DNA of 64,000 nucleotides from Vibrio casei (GCF_002218025.2 NZ_AP018680.1:620001-684000), one strand, 5' to 3'; numbered from the stretch's first letter, positions 29,148-39,103 are shown. Notes: generated by a model not told the origin, from the sequence alone. Numbers and translations are program-made.

Positions 29148-29180
29148 AAAAACACCAAGCCTCCCCAGCTTGGTGTTTTT
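29148..29180 (+). terminator. Intrinsic terminator downstream of cyo
   Basis: A 13-bp perfect stem AAAAACACCAAGC/GCTTGGTGTTTTT around CTCCCCA. The A/T symmetry allows either direction. Confidence 0.88.
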
Positions 29181-29360
29181 ATATTCAAAATAGAAGTATT
29201 CTTCATTCATTTCTCACTTCTACATAATGAGCAAGTTTACGATATTTTTCTCGCTTAAACCTGAAACTAAACATACACTCCAATTCTGTTCTGACCTCTT
29301 TGGTTTTCTCTGTTTAATAGAAGGGAAGGAGAGGCTGCGTGTGTTTTTTTGAGGTAAAAA

Positions 29361-30032
29361 ATGAACGTTGTTTTCACTGAAGAATTTGCTTCTCAGCAGT
29401 TCGATGATGAACCATTATTCGAGCTAATGGCGACCAATATTGCCCATCAAGGTTACAGTATTCATCCTAATGCTTTACCACCATCATTATTAAATAACTT
29501 ATATCAGTATGTTCAGACTATGTCTGATGGTCAGTTTAAACGAGCTGGAATTGGCCGTGAAGATAACCTGATGCTGAATAACTTTGTTCGAAAGGATGAG
29601 GTTTGCTGGATTAATGGGGAAAGTGATGCTGGAAAAATATGGCTTGATTGGTCTGCTTCATTACAGCGCTACCTTAATCAGCACTTATTTCTAGGTTTAT
29701 TTTCATTTGAAAGTCATTTTGCTCACTATTCGCCTGGTGATTACTATAAAAAACATAAAGATGCCTTTAAAGGCGAAGCGAACCGTGTATTAAGTTTGGT
29801 TGTTTACCTTAACTCTGATTGGCTTCAAGAAGATGGTGGTGAGTTGGTGATATACCAAGATGAAACGCAAGAAGAGATTGTAAAAGTGATGCCAAGTTTT
29901 GGCACCATTGTGGCGTTTTTAAGTGAAGAGTTTCCACATGAGGTTTTACCAGCACATCGCGATAGATATTCAATCGCAGGGTGGTTTCGAGTGAATACCT
30001 CCGGTATAGATAAAGTTGATCCTCCTAGGTAA
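29361..30032 (+). CDS. 2-oxoglutarate/Fe(II)-dependent dioxygenase (prolyl 4-hydroxylase type)
   Basis: A 223-residue soluble protein with a double-stranded beta-helix dioxygenase fold. The iron triad is H132-x-D134 (KKHKDAFKG) and H193 (FPHEVLPA), and the 2-oxoglutarate-binding Arg lies in RDRYSIAGWFR. LSLVVYLNSDWLQEDGGELVIY is the typical central strand pair. The pattern resembles bacterial PHD-type prolyl hydroxylases, one of which in Pseudomonas hydroxylates EF-Tu; whether this protein has that substrate is inference. ATG 29361 follows GAGG. It stands alone, flanked by a terminator and an IS relic. Confidence 0.85.
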   Translation: MNVVFTEEFASQQFDDEPLFELMATNIAHQGYSIHPNALPPSLLNNLYQYVQTMSDGQFKRAGIGREDNLMLNNFVRKDEVCWINGESDAGKIWLDWSASLQRYLNQHLFLGLFSFESHFAHYSPGDYYKKHKDAFKGEANRVLSLVVYLNSDWLQEDGGELVIYQDETQEEIVKVMPSFGTIVAFLSEEFPHEVLPAHRDRYSIAGWFRVNTSGIDKVDPPR

Positions 30033-30068
30033 AGCCCCACTCAAAATGTAAAAAGACCAATCGAATTC

Positions 30069-30122
30069 TGAACTGACCCCCAATAGTTGGACAACCAACA
30101 TCGGGGGTTATTTATGTTTAAA
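30069..30122. mobile_element. Relic of an IS3-family insertion sequence end
   Basis: TGAACTGACCCCCAATAGTT then GGACAACCAACATCGGGGGT is the style of terminal repeat and leader found at the left end of IS3-family elements. An ATG follows at 30114, where orfA would start, but the frame stops after 21 codons with no transposase similarity. No right end, orfB or target duplication was found. Confidence 0.55.
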
Positions 30123-30400
30123 TATATCAGAAAACTAAAGTTCTGCATCGTACAGCGCTGTATCGATTATTTATAGATTTCGTAATTAGATTGGAATTTT
30201 GTATGAGTTTTTATTATTGATAGTTCAAATTATTTAACACCAAGAAAAATAAAACAATATTTATGGCAGAATGATGGCGATAGGATTGATTCGGTGAGAT
30301 ATAGTCTCCTATAGTTATAAAAATGAAGGGTAATACAGAAAAGCACTTTATGTATTTGCCTCCGCCTTAGTTACTCTTTTCATATATTCAGGTTCATACA
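30123..30400. other. Region between the IS relic and the SulP gene
   Basis: AT-rich; 368 bases separate the two flanking genes. Apart from the IS3-like end I see no gene, RNA or terminator. It presumably carries the SulP promoter. Confidence 0.45.
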
Positions 30401-32215
30401 GTGGATTCAAAAAGTTTGACCTTCAGTAAAGGATGTATTGGATTGAAAAGTACTTTCATACAAGAATGGTTACCCGGCTTATATCAATTAAAACAATATG
30501 AGAAAGCATGGCTAGGGGATGATCTAAGGGCGGCACTATCGGTAGTGGCCGTAGCGCTCCCGGTTGCGATTGCTTACGCTCAGTTGACGGGAGTCAGTGC
30601 CATTGCTGGGCTGTATTCTTGTGTGCTGCCTATGCTTCTTTACGCTTTAATGGGAACATCAAGACAGTTAATTGTTGGCCCAGACACAGCAACATGCGCG
30701 GTTATTGCTGCGGTAGTGACGCCACTTGCCGCTGGGGATATGATTAAGCATTGGCAACTGGTTATTACTATGACCGCTATGACGGGGGTGTGGTGTTTAA
30801 TTGCGAGCCGATTTAAACTTGGTGTTTTTGCAGATTTTCTCTCTCGCCCTATCTTACTTGGACTGCTCAATGGTGTATCGATTACCATTATTGTAAGTCA
30901 ATTTTTTAAAGTCTTTGGCATTACCTATAATCAACCCTATTTAATTGAGCAGGTATGGGAAGCTCCTTCGCAATTAGTGAATGTACACTGGCAAACATTA
31001 TTAGTCAGTGCCGTGACTATTGGTGTTTATATATCTTGCAAAAAATTACGGCCAACTTGGCCAGCAGCTATGATCGCGATCATTATCGCCAGTCTTTTTG
31101 TTTGGCTGGGTGATTTTCAATCGGTAGGAGTAGGTATTGTCGGAATCGTTGAAGGTGGTCTACCGGCCTTTCAGACGCCTGAATTTGATATAGGGCTCAG
31201 CCGAGAGCTCGTCATGCCAGCACTTAACTTAGCTATGGTGAGCTTTGTGAGCATGATGATCACTGCGCGTAGTTTTGCCGCTAAGAATGGTTATGATATT
31301 GATGCGGATAAAGAGTTCCGTGCACTTGGTATGATTAATATCGCTTCAGCATTTTCTCAAGGTTTTGTGGTTAGCGGTACCAGTTCTCGAACAGCGGTGA
31401 ATGATGCTAATGGTGGTAAAACCCAGCTCGTTTCGATAATTTCTGCTGTGATTATTGCTATTGTTGCAGTGATTGCTTATCAGCCATTACAATTTATACC
31501 GGTTGCTGCGTTGGGGGTGGTTTTGATCGTTGCTTCTATCTCTTTGATTGACCTAAAAGGGATTTGGGGACTTCGTAAACGTGATAAAGATGCCTTCTAT
31601 TTATCTAGTATTACTTTTATTGCCGTATTGGTGATTGGCGTTATTCCTGGGATCACTTTGGCAGTATTACTTGGATTATATCAATTCTTGCGAATAGTCA
31701 TGCGCCCAACAGACCAAATTTTAGGGTTGGATGCGAAAGGAACCGTAAGAAGTTTAGGCGCATCAGGCAAAGCAAAAGCGATTCCCGGAGTGATTATTTA
31801 CCGCTTTAACTCACCTTTAACCTATTTCAATGCCGCGCATTTTAAACGGCGATTAATACACCACGTAGCACAAGCGGGAAGTGACGATGTGAAATATGTG
31901 ATTATAGATGCGGTTGCCAGTTTCACTCATCTAGATTTGAGTGTGATGGCAGTGATTGCTGATATTCAATTTATTTTAAAGAAACGTGGTATTCGTTTGG
32001 TACTCGCAGGGCATAAACGGCGTTTAAAACAATGGTGCGATATTGCTGGGGTGAAAGTTGGAGAAGAAGGGATACGTATTAGAGCTGACATGTACCTTGC
32101 GATTAAAATGAGTGGTGGTTACCAAGAAGCGCTTCATGATGGACAAGTGCCTGAAGTGAAGAAAGAGAAAGGTCAAGATGTTGACCAAGTTGAGCGTACG
32201 ATCGTAGAAGTGTAG
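30401..32215 (+). CDS. SulP/SLC26 family anion transporter with STAS domain
   Basis: Inner-membrane anion transporter of 604 residues. The SulP signature is near residue 50 (VALPVAIAYAQLTGVSAIAGLYS), followed by about ten to twelve membrane helices including GTSRQLIVGPDTATCAV and VSGTSSRTAVNDANGG. Residues about 460-575 form a cytoplasmic STAS domain (IYRFNSPLTYFNAAHFKRR, VIIDAVASFTHLDLSV). Family members carry sulfate, bicarbonate, dicarboxylates or other anions; the substrate cannot be told here. The start is GTG 30401 with a weak ribosome site; a TTG at 30443 is an alternative. Confidence 0.9.
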   Translation: MDSKSLTFSKGCIGLKSTFIQEWLPGLYQLKQYEKAWLGDDLRAALSVVAVALPVAIAYAQLTGVSAIAGLYSCVLPMLLYALMGTSRQLIVGPDTATCAVIAAVVTPLAAGDMIKHWQLVITMTAMTGVWCLIASRFKLGVFADFLSRPILLGLLNGVSITIIVSQFFKVFGITYNQPYLIEQVWEAPSQLVNVHWQTLLVSAVTIGVYISCKKLRPTWPAAMIAIIIASLFVWLGDFQSVGVGIVGIVEGGLPAFQTPEFDIGLSRELVMPALNLAMVSFVSMMITARSFAAKNGYDIDADKEFRALGMINIASAFSQGFVVSGTSSRTAVNDANGGKTQLVSIISAVIIAIVAVIAYQPLQFIPVAALGVVLIVASISLIDLKGIWGLRKRDKDAFYLSSITFIAVLVIGVIPGITLAVLLGLYQFLRIVMRPTDQILGLDAKGTVRSLGASGKAKAIPGVIIYRFNSPLTYFNAAHFKRRLIHHVAQAGSDDVKYVIIDAVASFTHLDLSVMAVIADIQFILKKRGIRLVLAGHKRRLKQWCDIAGVKVGEEGIRIRADMYLAIKMSGGYQEALHDGQVPEVKKEKGQDVDQVERTIVEV

Positions 32216-32259
32216 TCATTATAATTTCAATTATGTATGGCTAATGAATGATGAAAAAG

Positions 32260-32287
32260 CGAGCTCAAGCATCTTACTTTGAGCTCG
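32260..32287 (-). terminator. ahpF terminator (bidirectional stem)
   Basis: Stem CGAGCTCAA/TTGAGCTCG with a 10-base loop between convergent genes. The T-run (GCTTTTTC) is better on the minus strand, so it mainly serves ahpF. Confidence 0.8.
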
Positions 32288-32322
32288 TTTGGGTTGGGGT
32301 GGTGAACCCTAAATTATGCTCA

Positions 32323-33888
32323 TTAGCTTTGGCGAATTAAGTAGTCAAATGCACCTAAGCTTGCCTTTGCCCCTTCACCCATCGCAATGATTATTTGTTT
32401 ATAAGGAACGGTAGTGGCATCGCCAGCAGCAAATACACCAGGCATACTGGTTTCACCATGATTACCAACTTCAATTTCACCACGATCAGAAAGCTTTACC
32501 TCGCTGTCTTTTAACCATTCGGTATTGGGTACCAAACCTATTTGAACAAAAATACCTGACAATTCGATTTCTTTAATCTCATTAGTATTGCGATCTTTGT
32601 ATTTTAAGCTTGTTACTCGCTTGCCATCGCCAAGCACTTCAGTGGTTTGCGCCATGGTAATGATGTTGATATTTGGCATTGAATTGGCTTTTTTGATCAG
32701 TACTTGGTCTGCACGTAATGTATCCGCAAACTCTAATACAGTGACGTGTTCAACAATGCCCGCTAGATCAATCGCAGCTTCAATTCCCGAGTTACCACCA
32801 CCAATGACAGCGGTTTTCTTTCCTTTAAAGAGCGGGCCATCACAATGAGGGCAGTAAGCGACGCCTTTGTTTCTATATTCTTGCTCACCTAGAACATTCA
32901 TTTCGCGCCATCGAGCTCCAGGGCTTAAGATGACACTTTTACTTTTTAGTGTGGCTCCACTTTCAAGGTTGATATGAATATAACCATCTTCAGTATAAGG
33001 CGAGCCTATAAGCTTATCGGCTTGTTGTTCTGTGATGATATCCACATCGTATTCTTTTAAATGCTCAGATAAATCGGTAGCTAACTTTGGGCCTTCGGTA
33101 CGTTTAACTGAAATGAAATTTTCAATGGCTAATGTATCCATAACTTGCCCGCCAAAACGCTTAGCGACCACACCCGTACGAATGCCTTTGCGGGCTGCAT
33201 ATAAAGCTGCAGCGCTTCCGCCAGGGCCACCGCCGACGACAAGAACATCGTAAGGGGTTTTCTCATTCAAACTGTCGGCAACTTTTTTAGCCGCACCATC
33301 ATCCACTTTAGCTAGGATTTCATTGAGTGTCATACGGCCTTGGCCAAATAACTCACCATTAATGAACACACTTGGCACCGCCATGATATCGCGATTTTTT
33401 ACTTCATCTTGGAAAAGAGCACCATCGATCATGGTGACACGAATATCCGGATTAATAGCCGCCATCATATTGAACGCTTGAACAACATCAGGGCAGTTTT
33501 GGCAAGAAAGAGAAATAAATATTTCCACATCGAGCTTTTTGTTTAACTGGGCGATTTGCTCAATCGTGTCGGTTTCTAATTTAATAGGGTGGCCACCAGA
33601 ATGTAGCAGTGCCAACACAAGTGAAGTGAATTCGTGCCCCATCGGCAGGCCTGCAAAACGAATCTGAGTGCCTTTTTCTGGATTAGAAATCGTCATCACA
33701 GGTTTGCGCTCGCTAGCTGCATCATCGTGTACAACTGAGATAAAATTACTTAGCTCTGAAATTTCATTGGCCAGTGACAAAATGTCCTGAGAGGCTTTGC
33801 TTTCATCTAGGCTAACCACTAATTGGACATCTTGTTTTATGTTTTTGAGGTATTGTTCTAATTGTTGTTTAATCGCTGCATCTAACAT
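32323..33888 (-). CDS. ahpF: Alkyl hydroperoxide reductase subunit F
   Basis: Flavoprotein disulfide reductase that passes electrons from NADH to AhpC. It has 521 residues, the family length. The N-terminal double-thioredoxin domain carries the redox pair [10 protein letters not shown] (near 130). The FAD motif is [19 protein letters not shown], the core redox CxxC is [10 protein letters not shown] (near 345) and the NAD motif is [18 protein letters not shown]. The C-terminal FAD segment is [16 protein letters not shown]. It lies 149 bases downstream of ahpC on the same strand, probably one operon. Confidence 0.96.
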   Translation of the reverse strand: MLDAAIKQQLEQYLKNIKQDVQLVVSLDESKASQDILSLANEISELSNFISVVHDDAASERKPVMTISNPEKGTQIRFAGLPMGHEFTSLVLALLHSGGHPIKLETDTIEQIAQLNKKLDVEIFISLSCQNCPDVVQAFNMMAAINPDIRVTMIDGALFQDEVKNRDIMAVPSVFINGELFGQGRMTLNEILAKVDDGAAKKVADSLNEKTPYDVLVVGGGPGGSAAALYAARKGIRTGVVAKRFGGQVMDTLAIENFISVKRTEGPKLATDLSEHLKEYDVDIITEQQADKLIGSPYTEDGYIHINLESGATLKSKSVILSPGARWREMNVLGEQEYRNKGVAYCPHCDGPLFKGKKTAVIGGGNSGIEAAIDLAGIVEHVTVLEFADTLRADQVLIKKANSMPNINIITMAQTTEVLGDGKRVTSLKYKDRNTNEIKEIELSGIFVQIGLVPNTEWLKDSEVKLSDRGEIEVGNHGETSMPGVFAAGDATTVPYKQIIIAMGEGAKASLGAFDYLIRQS

Positions 33889-34037
33889 CTCGATGACACC
33901 TTAAATAAGTGGTTATTCTGGATAAATACATAATGAGGAAGAGAGCCTGCCAGAGTATTGGTCGTCGGTAATACAACCAGCCGGCCCTCAAATAGTTATA
34001 CTTTCATATTTTCCGGTATATAAAATCTAATCTGTGC

Positions 34038-34595
34038 TTAGATCTTGCCGACTAAGTCTAAAGATGGGGCTAATGTGGCTTCGCCTTCTTTCCATTTTGC
34101 AGGGCAAACTTCACCTGGGTGAGCGGCGACATATTGTGCGGCTTTTACTTTACGAAGTAAGTCTTCAGCATCACGACCAATACCTTCAGCGGTAATTTCC
34201 ATCGCTTGAATCGTGCCTTCTGGATCGATAAGGAAGGTTGCACGGTCTGCAAGGCCTTGACCTTCACGCATAACACCAAAGTTATTTGTAATGTTGCCGG
34301 TTTGGTCACCTACCATGTAGTAGTTGATCTTGCCAATCGTGTCAGAGCTGTCATGCCATGCTTTGTGAGTAAAGTGAGTGTCAGTTGATACTGAGTACAC
34401 CTCAACACCACGCTTTTGTAACTCTTCGTAATGATCCGCAATATCCCCAAGTTCTGTTGGGCAAACAAAAGTAAAGTCAGCAGGGTAGAAGAAGAAAACA
34501 GCCCACTTACCTAATACATCTTGCTCGGTGATGTCTACAAATTCGCCGTTTTTAAATGCTGTTGCGTTGAATGGTTTGATTTGAGTGTTAATCAT
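34038..34595 (-). CDS. ahpC: Alkyl hydroperoxide reductase subunit C (peroxiredoxin)
   Basis: Two-cysteine peroxiredoxin that reduces hydrogen peroxide and organic hydroperoxides. It has 185 residues. The peroxidatic Cys is C45 ([12 protein letters not shown]) and the resolving Cys is C164 (GEVCPAKW); the catalytic Thr and Arg lie in PTEL and DRATFLID. AhpF, encoded just downstream, recycles it. An OxyR-like site lies 80-120 bases upstream of the start, so peroxide induction is expected. Confidence 0.97.
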   Translation of the reverse strand: MINTQIKPFNATAFKNGEFVDITEQDVLGKWAVFFFYPADFTFVCPTELGDIADHYEELQKRGVEVYSVSTDTHFTHKAWHDSSDTIGKINYYMVGDQTGNITNNFGVMREGQGLADRATFLIDPEGTIQAMEITAEGIGRDAEDLLRKVKAAQYVAAHPGEVCPAKWKEGEATLAPSLDLVGKI

Positions 34596-34675
34596 AATAA
34601 TAAATATCCTTTCGTTTAAGTGTTCGGTTTGTTGCTTACGGGATGTATATTGTCATCATTAACTTGGTTGATCAA

Positions 34676-34712
34676 ATTGATTATTCTTATCGTTTTGATA
34701 GGTAAAGCTGAT
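34676..34712. promoter_or_regulatory. OxyR-like operator upstream of ahpC
   Basis: Four tetramers spaced by exactly 7 bases: ATTG, TTAT, ATAG, TGAT, against the OxyR consensus ATAG-N7-CTAT-N7-ATAG-N7-CTAT, for 12 matches of 16. It sits between divergent ahpC and the RIO kinase gene; ahpC is the likely target. Confidence 0.6.
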
Positions 34713-34832
34713 TAACCCTTGGGAAGGGATAATTTGGGAGTAACTGAGACAAAAATATCTAAAAGTATTTAAATAAGATAAACTGTACTCTTACCTTTTC
34801 TTCTTAATTCAAAAAGTAGTCCCATTTCTGTA

Positions 34833-35687
34833 ATGAAAATACCTAAACAAATGCAATCTTTGGTTGAAGACGGCGTCATTGATGACGTGATTAGCCAATT
34901 AATGAGTGGTAAAGAAGCGTCGGTTTATATCGTACGTTGTGGTGATGAAATTCGTTGTGCCAAAGTGTATAAAGACGTGAATCAACGCAGCTTTAAACAA
35001 GCGGTGCAATATCGAGAAGGACGAAAAGTAAAAAATAGTCGTCGAGCTAGGGCCATGGAAAAAGGATCGAAATTTGGTCGAGGAGAGCAAGAGTCGGTAT
35101 GGCAAAGTGCTGAAGTTGATGCTCTCTATGCATTGAAAGCGGCAGGGGTGCGAGTTCCTGAGCCTTATGGCGTGGTTGATGGCGTGTTATTGATGGAGCT
35201 TATTACCGACGATGAAGGCTTTGTAGCTCCTCGTTTGAATGATGTCACTATGTCAGCGGAACAGGCTTTAGAAGATCATGCGGATATGATCGAATACATC
35301 AAACGCATGTTATGTGCGGGCATTATTCACGGTGATTTATCCGAATTTAATGTGCTGGTGGATGCTTATGGCCCTGTTATTATTGATTTGCCGCAAGCTG
35401 TTAATGCTTCTGCTAACAACAATGCCGAATGGATGTTTGCTCGTGATGTAAACAATATGCGCAGCTATTACGGTCAATATGTTCCAGAGCTAGAAAAAAC
35501 TGAATACGCCAAAGAAATGTGGCAACTCTATCAAGTCGGTGAATTGTTTCCTGATACCGAGTTAACCGGTTTATTTGCTGAATCTAATGAATTAGCGGAT
35601 GTAGAAGCCATTCTTGATGAAATTGATGCTGCACGTTTAGAAGCGGAAACTCGTGAATTAAGAAAAAACGAATCAGATCAAGAATAA
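34833..35687 (+). CDS. RIO1-type atypical serine kinase
   Basis: A 284-residue RIO-family kinase. It has a flexible P-loop SGKEASVY (25-32), the ATP lysine in CAKVYK (K44), the catalytic loop IHGDLSEFNVLVD (D168 and N173) and the metal-binding Asp in IIDLPQAV (D185). The RIO-specific insert RRARAMEKGSKFGRGE is present. RIO1 proteins act in ribosome maturation in archaea and eukaryotes; the role of bacterial copies is not established. The C-terminus is acidic and helical. The gene stands alone, divergent from ahpC. Confidence 0.92.
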   Translation: MKIPKQMQSLVEDGVIDDVISQLMSGKEASVYIVRCGDEIRCAKVYKDVNQRSFKQAVQYREGRKVKNSRRARAMEKGSKFGRGEQESVWQSAEVDALYALKAAGVRVPEPYGVVDGVLLMELITDDEGFVAPRLNDVTMSAEQALEDHADMIEYIKRMLCAGIIHGDLSEFNVLVDAYGPVIIDLPQAVNASANNNAEWMFARDVNNMRSYYGQYVPELEKTEYAKEMWQLYQVGELFPDTELTGLFAESNELADVEAILDEIDAARLEAETRELRKNESDQE

Positions 35688-36044
35688 AACTGTCGCCATC
35701 TAATAGGCTAAATATTATAAAGGCAAAATAATCATCTCCTCCTCATTAAACAATGGTATATCGTTATTTGAATACTATATGCCATTGCTAGTATCGATTC
35801 TAAAATCAAGGCTTAATTAAAAGAATTAAGGCATTTTGACTTGAAGGCAAAGGTGATCTGGTTGTTTATAGGAAATAGTGGCTTATCGCTACTTTTTTAT
35901 ATAATTATCAATTACTTTGCAGTAAGTCCTTACAATTTATTTTAAGGCATGTTCGATGTTTTGACAAAATAAAATAAAATTTATTTATACGTGTTATATA
36001 ATTCATGTGAATATTTAACCCTTTAATATTTATAAGGATGTATT
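35688..36044. other. RIO kinase-DUF3015 intergenic region
   Basis: 357 AT-rich bases without a supported gene, RNA or repeat. AAGGATGT before 36045 is the ribosome-binding site of the DUF3015 gene; its promoter must be here. No clear terminator for the kinase gene is seen. Confidence 0.5.
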
Positions 36045-36530
36045 ATGAAAAAAACACTTGCTACATTAACTTTTGTTGCGATGCTCCCTTTCTCTAACGT
36101 AGCGATGGCTGACCAAGATATTGGTTGTGGCCTAGGTTCTATGGTTTTTGCCGGACAATCTGGCAAAGTTTATAAGGTATTAGGTGCGACAACCAATGGT
36201 ACTTCTGGTAACCAAACCTTTGGTATTACTTTCGGCACATTAGGTTGTGATGGTTCAGGTACCATTACATCATCACAAAAACTAGCGATGTTTATCGATG
36301 GTAATATGGATAATCTAGCTCGTGATATGGCTAAAGGCGAAGGCGAAACGCTTGCGACATTGTCTGAAGTTTGGGGAATCAAACAAGCTGACAAATCAGA
36401 ATTTAACTCTGTTGCTCAAGCAAACTTTGCTGAGATTTTTAAATCTGAAAATGTCACTTCTGAAGAAGTATTTGCTAATTTAAATACGCTGATTGCACAA
36501 GATAAGACTCTTTCTGCTTATCAGATCTAA
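36045..36530 (+). CDS. Secreted DUF3015 family protein
   Basis: A 161-residue exported protein. Residues 1-22 are a signal peptide ending ASNVAMA-like (PFSNVAMADQ). The mature part begins DIGCGLGSMVFAGQSGKVYKVLG and has a second cysteine in FGTLGCDGSG, which together look like the DUF3015 signature (paired Cys, Gly/Thr-rich first half, helical second half). Function unknown. It lies upstream of a DUF4105 gene on the same strand but is separated from it by a strong terminator, so the two are probably independent units or coupled by read-through. Confidence 0.82.
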   Translation: MKKTLATLTFVAMLPFSNVAMADQDIGCGLGSMVFAGQSGKVYKVLGATTNGTSGNQTFGITFGTLGCDGSGTITSSQKLAMFIDGNMDNLARDMAKGEGETLATLSEVWGIKQADKSEFNSVAQANFAEIFKSENVTSEEVFANLNTLIAQDKTLSAYQI

Positions 36531-36548
36531 TATAAAGATTGTCGGGTT

Positions 36549-36578
36549 AAGTGCTCTTTTCATTGAGAGCACTTTTTT
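36549..36578 (+). terminator. DUF3015 gene terminator
   Basis: Stem AAGTGCTCT/AGAGCACTT with an 8-base loop and six T's, just after the stop codon. Confidence 0.88.
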
Positions 36579-36652
36579 CTAATTATTCTTTACATTGAAT
36601 AAGTGTTTTTCTGACGGATTACATATAAGAAATGAAATAATGACGGTATATC

Positions 36653-38521
36653 ATGAAGTTTTCCAATGTCAGTGCAGTTTTTCTCGTCGGTTTTAGTTTT
36701 ATTTTTTCTCCTTTTTCTATCAGCGCTACTTCCTTTAATTATGATCAGATTAATGTTTTTGAATTATCCCAAGACCCTTATTGGCTTAAGTTGGGCCATT
36801 ACCTTTCGAAACCACTACAAGGTAGAATTAGCACCGTTAGAGAAGGCGCATTTTTCTTTTCACCTGATGGTAAGGTAAATCCATACTCAGAGCTCAATAC
36901 AACAATTGAGCGCTTATACAGTAAGGATCCTAAGATTGCAGAAAGTACTCAATGTCAATTTCCTGCTCGCTATACTTGGTTAGAGTCTTTACATGGGCGT
37001 CAAGCGCAACTTAACTGCCCTGAATTAGAAAAGTGGCGTGATGTCTTAGAACCAGAAGGTATGACACTGGTATTTCCTACCGCTTTTATGAATAACCCTT
37101 CTTCAATGTTTGGACATACGTTATTAAGAGTTGATGCTAAAGATCAAACTCGTAATAAGGAGCTCGTTGCCTTTGCGATTAATTTTGCCGCTGAACCTGA
37201 AGAACAAGATAATCCAGCATTATTTGCACTTAAAGGATTGGTAGGAAGTTATCCCGGACGATTTACGGTTATGCCTTATTATCGAAAAGTTCGAGAATAT
37301 AATGATATGGAGTCTCGAGATATCTGGGAGTATAAATTAAACTTAAATCCATATGAAGTTAACCGTGTTTTGTTGCACTTGTGGGAGATGAGAAATGCTG
37401 AGTTTGATTATTACTTTTTAGATGAAAACTGTTCTTATCAATTACTGGCATTACTTGAACTCGCTAGAGATGATTTATTTCTGATAAAGGACTTTCCTCT
37501 TCAAGCTATTCCATCAGATACTGTTGAAGCATTAGCTAAAAATGGCTTATTAAAAACACCAAAATATCGTGCAGCTTTTGGAACTCGATTATTACACCAA
37601 GCAAATGAGATTGATCCGTCATTATTTGATGCGGCTGTGAAAGCTAAAGAAGGGGATTATCCTTCATCGGATGATTTTACACCGATAGAGAGAGCCGCGA
37701 TTTTAGAATTTGCCTATGAATGGCTTAATTTTGAGCTATATGATGAATCTTTAGAGCGAGACAGTATTGCAAAACGCTTAACTCAATTATTAATTAAGCG
37801 CAGTCAATTAACGGTAGACTCTCCTTTTTCTGAGGTTCCGGTTCCTACGGTGTCACCCGAAAAGGGGCATGCTTCGGCACGTTTTGGTGCAGGATTGCAA
37901 GCAAATAAGCACTCGTCAGATAAAGTTACTCTTGAATGGAGAGCGGCTTATCATGATGTATTAGATTCACAGGCCGGGTTTATTCCTGGTGCTCAAATTA
38001 GCTTCTTGGATACTCAAATCAGCCTGGATGAGTATGGTAATGCCAAGTTTGACCGTTTTTATTTTTTAGATACGATGGCGTTAGCGCCAAGTAATCGAGT
38101 CTTTGATAGCCTTGCGTGGAATATTAGAACGGGGTTTGATAGAAAAACAATGGAGAGAAAGCAAGCGGGACGCTGGTTTATCCAAGGTGGAACTGGCAAG
38201 GCTTGGGGGCGTTCTGATGGGCTTCATGTTTATTCATTATTTTCCAGTGAGGTCAGTTATGGCGAATTGACACAAAATGATTTCTCTTTTGGGTTAGGTA
38301 TAGAAACAGGTTTGCTTTATCAATTAGCAGAAAAGCATCGTATCGGAATACAAGGTCAATATTTAACATTGATTGATTCTTCAGCAGATCAAGATGCTTT
38401 AGTAACAGCAAGTTGGAATTGGGCGTTTAACCGTAATTGGTCATTACGTAGTCAGGTTCAGTATCAACATTGGGATAGTGAAGATACATCAGCAAAAATT
38501 ACAGCCTATTTCTATTATTGA
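36653..38521 (+). CDS. DUF4105 outer-membrane-associated protein
   Basis: A 622-residue exported protein with a signal peptide (1-25, ...FSISATS). The middle has the DUF4105 signatures: NPSSMFGHTLLRVDA with a conserved His, and DENCSYQLLALLELAR with a conserved Cys, suggesting a papain-like/NlpC-type Cys-His active site. The last 200 residues alternate short amphipathic strands ending in an aromatic residue (ITAYFYY), as in an outer-membrane beta barrel. Function is unknown; a hydrolase displayed at the outer membrane is inference. It ends convergent with ssrA. Confidence 0.82.
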   Translation: MKFSNVSAVFLVGFSFIFSPFSISATSFNYDQINVFELSQDPYWLKLGHYLSKPLQGRISTVREGAFFFSPDGKVNPYSELNTTIERLYSKDPKIAESTQCQFPARYTWLESLHGRQAQLNCPELEKWRDVLEPEGMTLVFPTAFMNNPSSMFGHTLLRVDAKDQTRNKELVAFAINFAAEPEEQDNPALFALKGLVGSYPGRFTVMPYYRKVREYNDMESRDIWEYKLNLNPYEVNRVLLHLWEMRNAEFDYYFLDENCSYQLLALLELARDDLFLIKDFPLQAIPSDTVEALAKNGLLKTPKYRAAFGTRLLHQANEIDPSLFDAAVKAKEGDYPSSDDFTPIERAAILEFAYEWLNFELYDESLERDSIAKRLTQLLIKRSQLTVDSPFSEVPVPTVSPEKGHASARFGAGLQANKHSSDKVTLEWRAAYHDVLDSQAGFIPGAQISFLDTQISLDEYGNAKFDRFYFLDTMALAPSNRVFDSLAWNIRTGFDRKTMERKQAGRWFIQGGTGKAWGRSDGLHVYSLFSSEVSYGELTQNDFSFGLGIETGLLYQLAEKHRIGIQGQYLTLIDSSADQDALVTASWNWAFNRNWSLRSQVQYQHWDSEDTSAKITAYFYY

Positions 38522-38538
38522 TGAGGTTTATCAGGAAC

Positions 38539-38566
38539 AAAAAAGACGCCCTAGGGCGTCTTTTTT
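38539..38566. terminator. Bidirectional terminator between the DUF4105 gene and ssrA
   Basis: A perfect palindrome centred on CCTAGG, with arms AAAAAAGACGCCCT and AGGGCGTCTTTTTT, between the convergent DUF4105 gene and tmRNA. Confidence 0.92.
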
Positions 38567-38573
38567 GTTGAAT

Positions 38574-38940
38574 TGGTGGAGCTGGCGGGATTTGAACCCG
38601 CGTCCGAAAATCATTCACCGTTGGTACTACATGTTTAGTCGATCTTTAATTTCACCACCGACCTGCGAACCGACACGCTAGCTGATGGCTATCCTGAATT
38701 AGTTTTAATGCTTTGTCTCTCAGGCTGGAGACGCCACACGAGTTCGTTTGGGTTTGACTCTCTGTTGTTCCCCGTCTTACAAACGGAAGCTAGGGCAGAA
38801 AGGCTCTCAGCAGGGTATTAAGCTGCTAGTGCGTAGTTTTCGTCGTTTGCGACTATTTTTTTGCGGCTTTTTACGTGGCAAACCGCCCCACGACATGCAC
38901 CTAAGACTTCAAAATTCCCGTCGAATCCTAAATCAGCCCC
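38574..38940 (-). ncRNA. ssrA: tmRNA
   Basis: About 367 nt. With SmpB it frees stalled ribosomes and tags the nascent peptide. On the minus strand the 5' end is GGGGCTGATTTAGGATTCGA and the 3' end has the T-loop GGTTCAAATCCCGCC and a terminal CCA. The resume codon starts GCA AAC GAC GAA AAC TAC GCA CTA GCA GCT TAA, giving tag ANDENYALAA, the same as E. coli. The 3' end is intact, and no integrase or island follows. smpB is just upstream on the same strand. Confidence 0.97.
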
Positions 38941-39103
38941 AAGTTTTCTGTTTGTTTTATTTTGAACTACTCATCAAAATAACAAACTAAGCGCTATTTG
39001 CGCTTTGTAGCGTATTACTTATAGCGCATAGTAACATAAAACCTTTCTGAGTCTAGTTACTTACGTGCTAAGTGGTTAACTTTGAATCAATGCGTTATAT
39101 GAC

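Noticed and set aside
38748..38990. An 80-codon plus-strand ORF.
   Set aside because: It is antisense to tmRNA.
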